64,000 nt of DNA from assembly GCA_963422465.1 (NCBI GenBank), contig OY730171.1, positions 1,922,001 to 1,986,000 of the forward strand, in the 5' to 3' direction. Of this stretch, positions 35,308 to 45,477 are shown in pieces; position 1 is the first letter of the stretch; every line of letters starts with the position of its first letter. The translations under genes were made by a program, and so were the position numbers. Below the pieces are notes generated by a model. That model was not told the DNA's origin. It worked only from the letters and a program-made list of their open reading frames with translations, and searched no databases. This DNA is from Lichina pygmaea (lineage: Eukaryota; Ascomycota; Lichinomycetes; Lichinales; Lichinaceae).

Positions 35308-36293
35308 TCAACTAGAGCTTCTTGCGCTGGCGAGGGCCTCCTTTGCTTTTTCCACGTCCGACGTCTTTTCTTGTCCTTCGGCTTGTTGTTGTTGGTCTTC
35401 GGCAGCCTGCGCAGCCACGCGCATTAGTATGTGCAGCACAGTCACCAGTCGAACAGGCTACAGCGGAACAGGCTGCAGAGATGGGTAGAGCATCTTCCTC
35501 TCGATTCCCACCATTCTGCTCTTCAGTCCGGGGGGATAATGGAAAAGAGGGAGGGGGGGGGGGGGGGACGTACGATCAACGTCTCCAATCGCCCTGCCGC
35601 TTCTTCAATCTGTGTCTTCAACCGTGGAAACAGAGCTTCGGTTTCTTTGATTCCTTGGATCTATATGTGTATATCGGAAAAGAATCCATCGAGCATCCAT
35701 CCATGGGGACGGGAGCGGGAAAGGAGAGCGTATGCAGCATGATGCTCGCGGTCATGATGCCCCTTCTTCCCATTCACCCATGGATGGACGCATGAATATG
35801 GACCCAAGAAAAGTCAGTCGGCTGCCTTCAAGAGGACTAGTCCTATCGAGGGATTAACCCTCAAAGTTGTCTGAAAGGCACACGTTTCAATGACCAGGGC
35901 CCTGAACGAGATCCATACACTCTGGCGGCCGATTGAGGTATTCTACAACGGGACAGCCTCCCCGGCAAGAAGTCCTTCTATCACAACATGGACAGAGCAG
36001 CAGCAAGACATACCGTCTGCTTGATCTCCCACTCCAGATTCTCCCTGTCGACACGAGCATCCTCGTCGCCCTCGTCCTTATCGTCATCCGTAGCCTTCGA
36101 ACCAGCCTTGGTCAGCTCACGCGCACTACGGTACCGTACACGGTTGCTCTTCCTCGACGGCACTTACTTTCCGGTGGAGCTTGTCGAGGCGCTGTCGTTG
36201 CTGAGCTAGCTCTTGATGGTACGACGCCTGGTCCCTGATCAAGCGGCTCAGCGAGGCCGTCGCGATCGTCAGCGGCGAGGATGACTTGGACAT
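35308..36293 (-). CDS. RBL2: Tubulin-specific chaperone A (Rbl2/TBCA)
   Basis: Three-helix bundle that captures beta-tubulin after CCT release. Four small exons join exactly in phase 0: 36293-36168, 36106-36014, 35660-35574 and 35406-35308, giving 134 residues. Helix 1 reads SPLTIATASLSRLIRDQASY; an acidic insert (DDDKDEGDEDAR) precedes helix 2 (ENLEWEIKQTIQGIKETEAL); helix 3 reads RLKTQIEEAAGRLETLI; a Gln-rich linker leads to the conserved end EKAKEALASARSS. The third intron (35573-35407) starts GTACGT followed by 15 C on the sense strand. The frame remains open upstream of 36293, but the conserved protein begins at this ATG. Confidence 0.88.
35553..35567. repeat. Homopolymer tract G15 in an RBL2 intron
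   Basis: Fifteen G on the + strand, that is C15 on the sense strand of RBL2, directly following the GTACGT donor. Compare the G29 tract in the MCM4 intron. Confidence 0.9.
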
Positions 36294-37274
36294 CTTCCCG
36301 CTCTCGACGATCCGAGCGAAAGACGAGACAGGATGTGAGTTCGTGTAAAGGAGCATTCGGATATTCCGAGGGGGCTTGTGGATGGCTAAGTCTGTTGAGC
36401 GCTGAGCATCGGAGGTGGGGTTTCGCTGGTGGTGGGGCCTTCGCTGACTAATGGGCGGTTACCGTGAGGGGTACGTACCCTTCGTACGTACAGCAGGTTG
36501 ACAGGGTAGGGCTAGCCTTACGGAGCCATGCACGAAAAGATAAGATAAGATAAGAGTCCAGCAGGGGGCCGAAAGGCGACGCAATGGCCACCTCCACTCG
36601 CAAATCCAAAAGTAAAGACTCACCTCCAACATGTTCTCCAACACAGCAGTCCTTTCAAGACCTCCGTGCCCCCCCCCCAACAAAAAAAATTTCAAAAAGA
36701 ACGACGGAGGCAGCAGTCAGAGTAAGAGATACCGACCGAGCGAATAGCTAGATTCGCTGTATCTTGGCGAAACTTCCCCGACGAAGAGCAAAACACGTGC
36801 TGATGGTCTATCATGTACCCGTTCATCACATCATTCTACCCTCCTAGAAATGGGGGAAAGAAGCACGAAGTTGAAGAGAGGGAGATAGGTACTATACATT
36901 TGTATGTGGGGTTGCAACGCAGCGCGAGGGGTATGTTCTCGTCGAAGACCTGGAATGAACGTCTATCCGGGGCACGAGCAGCACCATCGCGAGCACCATC
37001 GTCAGCACCATCGCCAGCAACCCCACCATCGTCAGCATCATCACAAACCTAGATGCAGAGCACTGGACCCAAGTCACAGTCCCCGTGCAAGATACCAGCC
37101 TGTAGATCTGCTGCTCCAAAGACCATGCGAAAGAAATAAAGGAGGAAACACGCTACGCTCTAGATCGAAAAGAACATGCGAGCAACGCGTCAAACTCCCC
37201 AGAATACAACCGACGGGGAAAAAAAAAACTCACGTCAGCAAAGAGCTCAAAACCCCCCCAAGAGAACAAACAAA
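36294..37274. other. Spacer upstream of RBL2
   Basis: No gene supported. It contains tandem GATA motifs (36539-36557) and an imperfect AGCACCATCG repeat (about 36980-37030). Confidence 0.45.
36539..36557 (+). promoter_or_regulatory. Three tandem GATA motifs (HGATAR)
   Basis: AGATAAGATAAGATAAGAG contains three overlapping-register AGATAA sites at 5-base spacing, about 250 bases upstream of the RBL2 start. GATA factors such as AreA bind paired HGATAR sites in fungi; five-base spacing puts successive sites on different helix faces. Function is inference. Confidence 0.4.
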
Positions 37275-39048
37275 CTAAACGTCGAATTCGGTCTCCAGCC
37301 AATGTCTCACGACGACCTTGCCCTCGACAAAGTCTGAGCGGTCGGTGCGCACGATGATGGCGGCGTGGCTGTGCCGGGCGTCGTGGATGTGCACGCCGTA
37401 CTTCCGGAAGCCGAGCGCGTCGAGCGAGCGCACCATGCCGAGCTGTTCGTGCGAGAGGGGCAGGGTCGGGAAAGACGTTTCGCCGTCGTGCAGCATGGCG
37501 CCGTCGACGTCGTCGACGTCGCTGGTGAGGCTGTGCGAGCTGCGCGAGCTTGTTGGGGTGCCTGAGATCTTTTGAGTGGGTTCTGGGGGTGGTGTTGCGG
37601 GTGTCGAGGGATCTATCATCGTTGAGACCGAGGACAGATTCGACGGTTGCGGCTTGATCTCGTCGCGGTCGTGCTCGTGGCGTCGCAAGGATCCCTCGAG
37701 CTGGCCGCGGAGGTCGACGGACGATGTTCGTCGCGGTCGAGCGTCGCGCATGACCCCGTCCACCGCTCGTTCGACCTCGTCGATCATCAGCGGGATGCGA
37801 TAGCTGCCGGGCACGATCCCGGCTTTGCCCTGCTCGTGCAGCTGGATGCGGCGGCTGCTCCGGATCGACTGGATGCCCGAGTGCACCAGGAACGCCAACA
37901 GTCCGATGGGCAGGAGCAAGCTCAAGAGCGCGACCGTCGGGGCCTTGCCCACCAGCGATTGGCCGTCGACCCACAACCGCTTGACGCCCGTGGGCGCCGT
38001 GTCCAGAGCAGATGCGGGACGGTCCGGGTCGACGATGACGTTGTCGTACCCCTTGACGTAGTTGATGCGGACGGCGCCGAGATCGACGTACGGGTCAACG
38101 CGCGAGATGAAGGTCGTGTAGTACGGCGCTGTGCGATCGTTGATGATGTTCGCGTACAGCGTGCGCCGCTTGAACCGGGAAAGTCCCCGCATGAAGATGC
38201 TCATGGGGTCTGCCAGCACGGCCAACAGAGGTCGCCCGGTGTCGCGGAACGCGTCGGTGAGAAACAACTGCCGCCCGGACATTGACAGTGTCCGCGATCC
38301 TAGCACGTTGAAGACGGTCTGGAGGACACCGTTCCGGGATGCGCGAGCGCCTGCCAAACATCAGCCCCTTGAGACGCACTAGTCGAGGACTCGAACCGAA
38401 TAGCGCACCGAGGTATGGCGACGCAAAGGTGGTAAAGTTCTAGTTGACCCGATGCAGGAGTCAGCAGGCATCCCTGCCCTGCCCTGCCTTTCGAGCGATG
38501 CGCGCGCGCGCGCGCGCGCGCGACACGACATACCACGGGCTCCATCTTGTCGAGCAAGCCTCTCGAGTAGAGCAGGCCGATGGCGTATCTCGCGACCAAG
38601 CCACCGAGGGAGTATCCGACCAAGCTAAGCCTGGCGACGGTCTTGCCGTCAGCGGCGAGCGCCTCGACTTCGTGCTCGATCTCGTGCGTCAGCCGCTCGC
38701 CGCCCAGCTCGATGCCGTCGTACGTGTGGTTTCCGGCATTGCGCGCCGCGACGAGGACGTGCAGGGTTGGGTCGGGATGCTTCTGCGTCAGGGCGCCGGC
38801 GACGTAGGCTAGATGACTCGGGTTGCCCCATAGCCTAAGATCTCGGCGGGCGGTCGATCGGTCGCCGAACGTCAGCTTGTGCGCCGGGTCTATCTAAAAG
38901 GCGGTGGTGTGGGGTTCTGTGGCATCGAGGGGACGGCGGCGACAAGGCCCGTCGTCAACGGTTCAAGAGAGAGAGGCTGCAGGAACGCTCACCCGTGCAC
39001 GAGCACGCAAAGATGCACTGGTGCAGCCTTCGTGTTGGAAGATTCCAT
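37275..39048 (-). CDS. DUF676 lipase/serine esterase (Lpl1/Rog1-like)
   Basis: Alpha/beta hydrolase of the DUF676 family; yeast members are lipid-droplet phospholipase Lpl1 and monoacylglycerol lipase Rog1. Exons 39048-38993, 38834-38534, 38439-38397 and 38350-37275 keep frame and give about 491 residues. Order: start block HLCVLVHGLWGNPSHLAYV (across intron 1), nucleophile elbow VGYSLGGLVARYAIG (Ser in GYSLG, about residue 95), TFASPYLGALFG, LGSRTLSMSGRQLFL, DTGRPLLAVLADP, FKRRTLYANIINDRTAPYYT. A hydrophobic segment, VALLSLLLPIGLLAFLVHSG (about 300), suggests membrane or lipid-droplet association. The C-terminal block HAAIIVRTDR carries the probable catalytic His region. Intron 2 contains (CG)11; intron 3 is only about 46 bases and its donor is the weakest call. 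Confidence 0.85.
38501..38522. repeat. (CG)11 dinucleotide run in the lipase intron
   Basis: Eleven consecutive CG units inside intron 2 (38533-38440) of the DUF676 lipase gene. Alternating CG is the strongest Z-DNA-forming sequence, and CG runs are rare as microsatellites. Confidence 0.9.
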
Positions 39049-39466
39049 CTTCTCCGAATCTTCAACGGCAGCGCCCGCTGTCCTCTTCCGTCGGTGGGCT
39101 ACCTTGTGGGAGATACTGCGCAGTATGTAAAGGCCCGGCGACAACAAGGCCCCCGTGAACCCTCCCCTTGTGTCGCAAACGCAGTTGATGACGGGTGCAA
39201 GTCGGTCGGATTTAAAGACCCGAGCACGGCCCGTCGGTTCAACTTCAGCTCCGATTCTCCGATGCCTCGACCCAATCGGCCTTCAGAGCCCCTAGATTAC
39301 CTAATGTGGCGCGGGTGAGTGGCAAGGCAGCAGCCTGTACGTAGCCCCGTACGTACGATGTACCTCGTAAAGTACCTAGCGTGGGTGGCTTTGCAACTAT
39401 ATCAGTCACCTCTTAGTAATCGTGCATCGTCATCTGATCTTGTGATTGCTCATGGACATCAGCTGC
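39049..39466. other. Spacer between THO7 and the lipase gene
   Basis: Carries a GTAC-rich patch near 39345-39375; no gene recognised. It should hold the lipase promoter and the THO7 3' end. Confidence 0.4.
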
Positions 39467-40719
39467 CTAGCTGGTATCCATCTGCTCCCCCGGTCCGGTC
39501 CCGCTGACGTCTTTGTCGGCCATCACCTCATCTGGGTGCCCTTGACGACCGTTGCTCTGGTCATCCCGCTCAAATGAGGCGTCTGACGTCACCGACATGT
39601 ATACGCTGCCCTGCCGTGAGGTAGTACTGGCATCAGCCCGTAAGCCGTAGTCGTGTTGATGGTGATCTTCGTCCTCGACGATCTCGCCCTGCTCTTCCAT
39701 CATGGTGTCCTCCCCTTCTTCAATCTCGTCGTCTTCCGCAGACGGCCGGTTCTCCGACCTTGGTGTCTTGCTTCCCGGTGGTGACAGGTCCGACGGCAGT
39801 CGAAGCTCAGGGACGCTCGGGCTTGGCGCGGCTGACGCGCCACGGAAGCCACCAAGACCTGGATCAAGCGGCGTCGTGCCACCGGCAGCGTCTGGCGGCC
39901 TGGGCGTGGCCGCCGAGCTCCGGATCCGCGCTGCGTCGGCCAAGCCCACCTCGCCTTCTTCCCCCTCGTCGTCGTCGGCCATGCCCTCACGTCGCTCAAC
40001 CTCCTCCTTCTCGTCGCGGATCAGGCGCCGCAGTTCCATGCCCTCCTTGATGATCCGTCCGAACTGATCACGTCGCTCGGCCCACGTGTCGGCGTACTCG
40101 TAGCTCTCCCGTTCGAGCTCGGCAATCTCGGCCTGTAGCCGCTCCAGGCTCGCCTCCTGGTCTTCACGCGGCCGCAGCATGCGATTGCTGGTGATCTTCT
40201 CCGTCAATTCGTCCCACTTCTTTCGGACGTCCAGGGTGCGTCGTGCCTCTTGGAGCTGAGTGTGGAGCTGGACGCTTGAGTCCCGCACCGCGTGAGATGC
40301 TTCCAAGATCTTGACCCTCTCGGCTGCATATCGCTCCCGCTCTCGCTCGTTGCTGTCGAGAAGAAACTGAATACGCGCGATGCTGCTGTCAAAGGCAGCG
40401 AAATCTAGGGCCACATCCTCTCGGAAGCGAGCTCCTTCTTGTCCCCGAGCAGGACGGGCAGCATCCAGACCGCTGGACGGTTTGTTCGCCGCTGTTCCGT
40501 TCACGATGGCTTGGGGCACGAGCGCAGAAGGAACTCCAATCAGTGAGTTGGTTGCCAGCAAGCGCTTCGTCACGCGTTTGAAAGGTTTCTCCTCGACGCT
40601 CAGAAGCCGCGACTTGTGTAGTGCGTCTGGAGCAAAGCTGGGTCAGTCCAACTCAGCGACCGCGATACATGTATTGGACTACCTTCTTCGCCCTGATCCA
40701 AGAGGCCCCATGCATCCAT
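39467..40719 (-). CDS. THO7: THO complex subunit 7
   Basis: Subunit of THO/TREX, which couples Pol II elongation to mRNA export. Exons 40719-40683 and 40626-39467 give about 398 residues. The N-terminus MDAWGLLDQGEE joins DALHKSRLLSVEEKPFKRVTKRL, a typical Tho7 start. A long coiled coil (about residues 75-205: FDSSIARIQFLLDSNERERE, LQEARRTLDVRKKWDELTEK, LQAEIAELERESYEYAD) pairs with Tho5 in known complexes. The second half is acidic and disordered with Pro/Ser/Glu-rich low complexity. Divergent from the Elongin A gene. Confidence 0.82.
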
Positions 40720-41284
40720 TGTGGTGTCTGATCAGCATGAAAAGTGAGTATACAGGCTGATGTGTTGAGACTTGGGTACGCAGGTACGGAGGGATATTGC
40801 ACATAGATATGCACATGAGATGTCAGCAGCTTGCCGTGCTTGCATTGATGAATGACTGGCTCACGCCGGGTAAAAGATCTTCCGAGCGTGGCGGCTATCC
40901 TTTCTCTGGTAAGAGCAGGCTCGTCTAAACCTGCGCCCTAGGACTGTGACGTACCGCGATGCCACATTGGGCCATTCGGACCCTCAAAGCGGCGAGGGGC
41001 AGCGGTACGGAAGTACGAGTACGTACAGTAGCATCCATCAACTCTTGATCAGGAACCACGGCAACACGGCGATGCGACCAGCGAGCAGGAAACTTACCCA
41101 ACCACCATGGGGGCTGCATGTCTACGAGTATAGCGGACGGCTCCAGCCCTACCAACCACCACTTTTACTTGTGCCTCCTTCCGGAACCGCCGCCACTCCG
41201 TCGAGAAGGCTCCGTGTCACCATCGCCGCCTCTTTCCACTGGAGATCTAAACTGGAGTCAGCTTCAGGCGCATATTGATCGGCC
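40720..41284. promoter_or_regulatory. Divergent spacer THO7/Elongin A
   Basis: About 565 bases between divergent starts with short GTAC clusters; no specific elements recognised. Confidence 0.4.
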
Positions 41285-42173
41285 ATGACCTCCGATAGGA
41301 TGGGTGCCCCGTCGCTGTATTCGCTGGCAACCAAGACCTGTATCAAGTACATCGATTGTGAGTCATCACGCGACACCCGTTGCGCCGGGACAGCGGCACT
41401 AACCCTCTATCCATGGGACAGCCATCACTGATGTTGGAGATCTTCCATACGACCGAGTCTGCCACATCCTCCGCAAAGTCCGAACGCCGACCCAGCTGGT
41501 ATCGAACCCGCCATTGCTGTTGGCCTCGTGGATGAGCGGCTGACGATGCAGGCAGAGACGTATCGAAGTGAACTCGACGCAGATCGTCGGCGAGGATGAA
41601 GAGCTCTGGGTGGCGTTCATCAAGAGAGACATCCCGCTGTGGGAAACGAAGAAGCTGACCCCTGAGGATCCGACGCAGTGGCACAAACTGTACTTTGTAG
41701 GTCGAAGAGCGGCGTCGAGAGTGCTTCCGTGCCCGGTGCTGACGCACAGGCAGGATCTTCACAAGCAGAGCCGCGCAGACCGAGACAAGGACGCCGAGAG
41801 TCTCCGGGCCAAGCTGCAAGGGATCCAGTCCGAGAAGGCCAATCACACCTCTCGGCTGGTCGACGTGTCCGCCCTGCCGAACGTGGGCAGGCACACTCGA
41901 GTTGGCGGATCGAGCCGTGGCACCGGCTCGGCGGCAGCGTCGCGGGACAGACCGCCTGGCTTTCTGAACAAGGCCCGCCGCGAGATCCGGGACATGGGCA
42001 TCTTCGCCCACCGTCGGCGTATCATCGAACAGGCAAGCCCGCCGAGGAACAACAGCGTCGCCAACCGACACAGCGCTCTTCAGCTCGTCCCTGCCAGCAC
42101 GGCCCGTCCTCTCGGCGGTGGCAACCCGAACCCCAGCAACCTGTACACAGCAGGCCCTCTTCTCCGGGCACGA

Positions 42174-42204
<31 letters not shown>

Positions 42205-42479
42205 TGGCCACGGCGAGACGAGCAACATCGGCCAGCACGCGACCCGCAAGCAGCAACGGCATCGACACCCGTCCACCGAACACAGACCCTGCGAGACCTA
42301 GAAGGAGACCCGCGTCTACTTCCTCGACCCCTCTCGCGGCCGCGGCGACGGCCACGAGCACGGCCAGCGAGGGCAGAATGCTCAAGCGAAAAGCCCCGAC
42401 GGACGATACCTCGGCCAGGCGACGAGACACCGAGACCAGCTCGGGGCCTCGACTCGCGAAACTCGCTCGGAGACAATAA
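41285..42479 (+). CDS. ELA1: Elongin A (SIII subunit A, Ela1-like)
   Basis: Pairs with Elongin C as a substrate adaptor for a Cul3-type ligase acting on stalled Pol II. Exons 41285-41357, 41422-41498 and 41556-42479 join in frame to about 357 residues. The BC-box sits in APSLYSLATKTCIKYID at the N-terminus (residues about 8-24); an F-box-like helix follows (VGDLPYDRVCHILRKVRTP, then LRRIEVNSTQIVGEDEELW); then VAFIKRDIPLWETKKL, diagnostic of the family. The rest is basic, Thr/Arg-rich and disordered. The stop is followed within 5 bases by a CT microsatellite. Confidence 0.88.
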
Positions 42480-42480
42480 G

Positions 42481-42516
<36 letters not shown>

Positions 42517-44012
42517 TGCTACTACACAGTTCCCACTGGTCTTTTTCCTTTGTCTGGAAACTCAGCAACTCCAACTCACCCACGACCTCGACCTACAAAC
42601 GCTCTACTATACCCCAGACACAAGCCTTCCCATCTAGATACAAGTCTCCGTACCTAGATCCAAATCACTCTACCTATGCACAGCTCCCTTCATCTACCGT
42701 AGACACGAGCCCCACTGCAATACGTAATCATCTGCTCGTTCACGTGAGCCACAGAGAGAATGGCATGGACGCCCGGGTACGGGTATCCATCTACGGGCTT
42801 TTCTCGAAAGGGCAGTCAGGCTTGACTGGAGCTGCATGTGAAGCTACATGTCGAGTAGAGATGTGCGGAGCAGCGTCACCTGGAGTATGGGGGCTGTCTG
42901 GGAGTCACAGAGTACGGAGTAATGACGGATTCGTAGTTGCGTGACTGTCCGCCTCCATCTCCATCTCTGTCCCTGTTTCCATCTTCATCTCCATCTTCAT
43001 CCCTGTCTCCAGCTGTATCTACTTCCGTTTACACGTTATCTTTGACTATACCGGTACATCTCAAACTACACATCTCGAACCATCCATCTTGCATCACCAT
43101 ACGAGTATACACGCGGTCCGTCCCGTCGATATGGGTAGTATCTGGGTACGACAAGAGACGTGACCTGATGGAACACTACAGATACAGTACCGTACCGTAA
43201 ACAGTACACCAGTATGTACGGAGTACGACGAGGTACTTGGCTCCCGTGCTCGTGCTGGTGTGCTGCCGTGCTCACGTGCCCCGGTGTCTGTCCTCGGGAG
43301 GTATGACGTACATTACGGTACCGAGTGGTAAATATAGACGCATATATATAGGGGTACGCACGGGAAAAGCACGTGGCGGCACACCCGTGGTGGCAAAACC
43401 CATGATGGTATACGGTATCCATCTCTCCACAACCCCCTTTTTTAGTGACACAGAAACCCCTTGTTTGGAGGGACATGACGCCCACAACTTTACGTACTGT
43501 ACGGTACGTACGTACGTAGGTGCTATACTGGCAGAGTGGCAGCACGGTCCCTCCCCGCCACCTCCGCACCAACTTTACGTGATACACTAGCAGCACGCCC
43601 CCTTTTGATCCTGTACGTTCGTACCGTACGTCATTCCAGCACAAGACTTTGACTCTCTGGCTGAGGGGGCGGGACTGCAATGGTAGAAGAGGAGAAGGAA
43701 AGAAGGAGCGCAAAGAGACTGCGCATGTTCTTCGGTTTGGCATGAGGGACGCCAGGGAAGAAACATGTCCATGATAACATAGTATTGAACTGAACAGGAA
43801 GCTACCGACTGTAGTGCATGCTAAACTCCGCGACCATGCTCTGCGCCCTACTTTTAGTGACCATTATCAAGCGTCTTTTTCCTTCGACGTCAGCGTCGCC
43901 GCCGCCATGCGTATTGCGATGAGTGTGAGAGCGAGAACAAGGAACAGGCCGCGGTAAGGGCTTGCGTCGAGACGAAAGTGGAAAACGTAGACGGGCGGCC
44001 CAAGTAGATGTC
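42480..44012. other. Convergent spacer Elongin A/RUB1
   Basis: No gene supported. It is GTAC-rich near 43180-43350 and 43480-43640, with GTACGGAGTAC at 43216-43226. A 225-codon minus frame (43066-43743) is open but looks like translated GTAC-rich spacer (runs of VRTYRTV type) without family features. Confidence 0.5.
42483..42514. repeat. CT dinucleotide microsatellite
   Basis: About 16 CT units immediately after the Elongin A stop codon, so inside its 3' UTR. Confidence 0.9.
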
Positions 44013-44625
44013 TCATGCGAGTCCACCGCCGCGCAGGGCAAGCACGAGATGCAGCGTGGCGCCTGGTTCGAGGTTGTAGTCGTCGGCCGTCTTTTCGTCG
44101 GCCCTGTCGCTCGTGGTGGACGTGTCAGCGTCGGAGGGGGGTTCTCCGTTGAGAAGACCGGAGATCTGGACAGACGAGGAAAGGATGGCTCGACTTACAT
44201 TTGCTTGCCACCATAGATGAGCCGTTGCTGGACGGGCGGGATCCCTTCCTTCTCTTCGACGCGTTCTTTGATTTTCGATACCTATGTGCGAGTGGACTTG
44301 TTAGCCAGCACGAGCTCACTCAGCACCTGCTGCGCAGCTCGGAATGTACCAGCAAGAGCTCGGTCCGCGCGTACTTTGAAATCCCTGTCAATGTCGAGCT
44401 CGATTTCCTTGCCCGTCAACGTGCGTACCCTGTCAGTTGTTCGCGAGACTCGATCAGCACCATTCTCTTCCGCGCCACATTGAGTGCAGCATATTGAACT
44501 CTTCCCATCACGAGCACACATGGATACAACGTGAATGTAGTGGCGCATCGGCTTGGATTGAAGCGGCAACTCCGAGACCGCACGACATGGATTTGTGAGG
44601 GTCGACTGACTTACTTGATGAGCAT
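44013..44625 (-). CDS. RUB1: NEDD8/Rub1 ubiquitin-like modifier
   Basis: Ubiquitin-like protein conjugated to cullins to activate SCF-type ligases. Exons 44625-44615, 44429-44375, 44281-44199 and 44103-44013 join in frame to 79 residues. Sequence blocks: MLIKVRTLTGKEIELDID, VSKIKERVEEKEGIPPVQQR, LIYGGKQMADEKTADDYNL, HLVLALRGG, followed by the removable tail GLA. Identity to NEDD8 rather than ubiquitin is shown by LTGKEIELDI and ALRGG. The initiator used here is the family's normal start, but the same frame is open upstream without a stop to 45477, so an N-terminally extended product is possible (see the separate entry). Confidence 0.93.
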
Positions 44626-45477
44626 CTTGTTGGTGAAGCACAAGTTCGGCCAGTCAGAGGATTCTGAACCGGCTTCGCAACCCGAATCGTAATCTTGCCC
44701 CTCTCCAACTGGCAGAAGATCTTGACGGCTGTCGATAGAAGAATAGCCGCTGGCCGGAGGGTCAGGGGAGCGGCGTTCCAAAAAAACAGACTGGTGTCCG
44801 ACGGGAGACAGAGGAGGGGAAGACGTTGACCGGTAGGCCAGACGATGGCCGTTGCTGAGGAGGCTTTCTGGACGGCGGTGCTCATTCACAGGGGTGGGCA
44901 GGCCGTCAAGATCGGAAACAGGCTCAGAACAAGTGTCACAGGTGCTCAAAGAGGACTCCGCAACGCCTTCGTCCTCGGAAGCGGAGTATGCCTCGATGAA
45001 CGGAACGAATAGAGACAGCGGATCGTGGTCCGAGAATGGCTCGACGTATGGAAGGAATGGAGGCGCAGGATCGTAGTTGGAGGGAAGCTCGCCGTCAAGC
45101 CAAAAAGCTTCTAGGGACTCCTCGACGCGCTGAAGGACTGGAGACAGCGAACGATAGTCGGAGAACGGCTCGAGGTGTGGATGGGATGGAGACACCGGAT
45201 CGTGGCTGGAGGAGGGCTCGTTGTCGGATAGAACAGATCTTGAGCGCTCCTCGTCACTCTGCGAGGAGGAAGACACCGAAGGGCTGTCGTACGGAGCTCG
45301 TTGTTGATCGTGGTGGGAGTCGACTTGCAAGTCGTAATGTCGGTGGATGGGGCAGACGTGCTTTGGCCTGTGGCAGACGCAAGTGCCTCTGGTGCTCGCG
45401 GGCCTGCGAGGAGGGTGGGGCTCCCCGCGGGACTGGCGGCGTGTGGTGGGGGTGGGGGAACGAGAATCACGAGACAT
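44615..45477 (-). CDS. In-frame N-terminal extension of NEDD8, or separate disordered protein
   Basis: An uninterrupted frame from an ATG at 45477 reaches the NEDD8 MLIK and its donor site, adding 284 residues before the modifier; the spliced fusion would be about 363 residues. If the first NEDD8 intron is retained, a TAA at its start ends a 288-residue protein instead. The extension is Ser/Pro/Asp/Glu-rich and disordered, with a Cys/His patch near residues 33-46 (CVCHRPKHVCPIHRHYD). Two 43-codon segments (from about 45252 and 45123) are a diverged tandem duplication sharing DPxxPxxPxxEPFSD and LS. A diverged repeat of exactly 129 bases that keeps the frame favours real coding. I recognise no known family. 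The opposite strand is also partly open, so coding is not proven. Confidence 0.5.

Noticed and set aside
43066-43743. 225-codon minus frame in the Elongin A/RUB1 spacer
   Set aside because: Built largely from GTAC-rich spacer (VRTYRTV-like strings); no domain, no intron logic, no start context.
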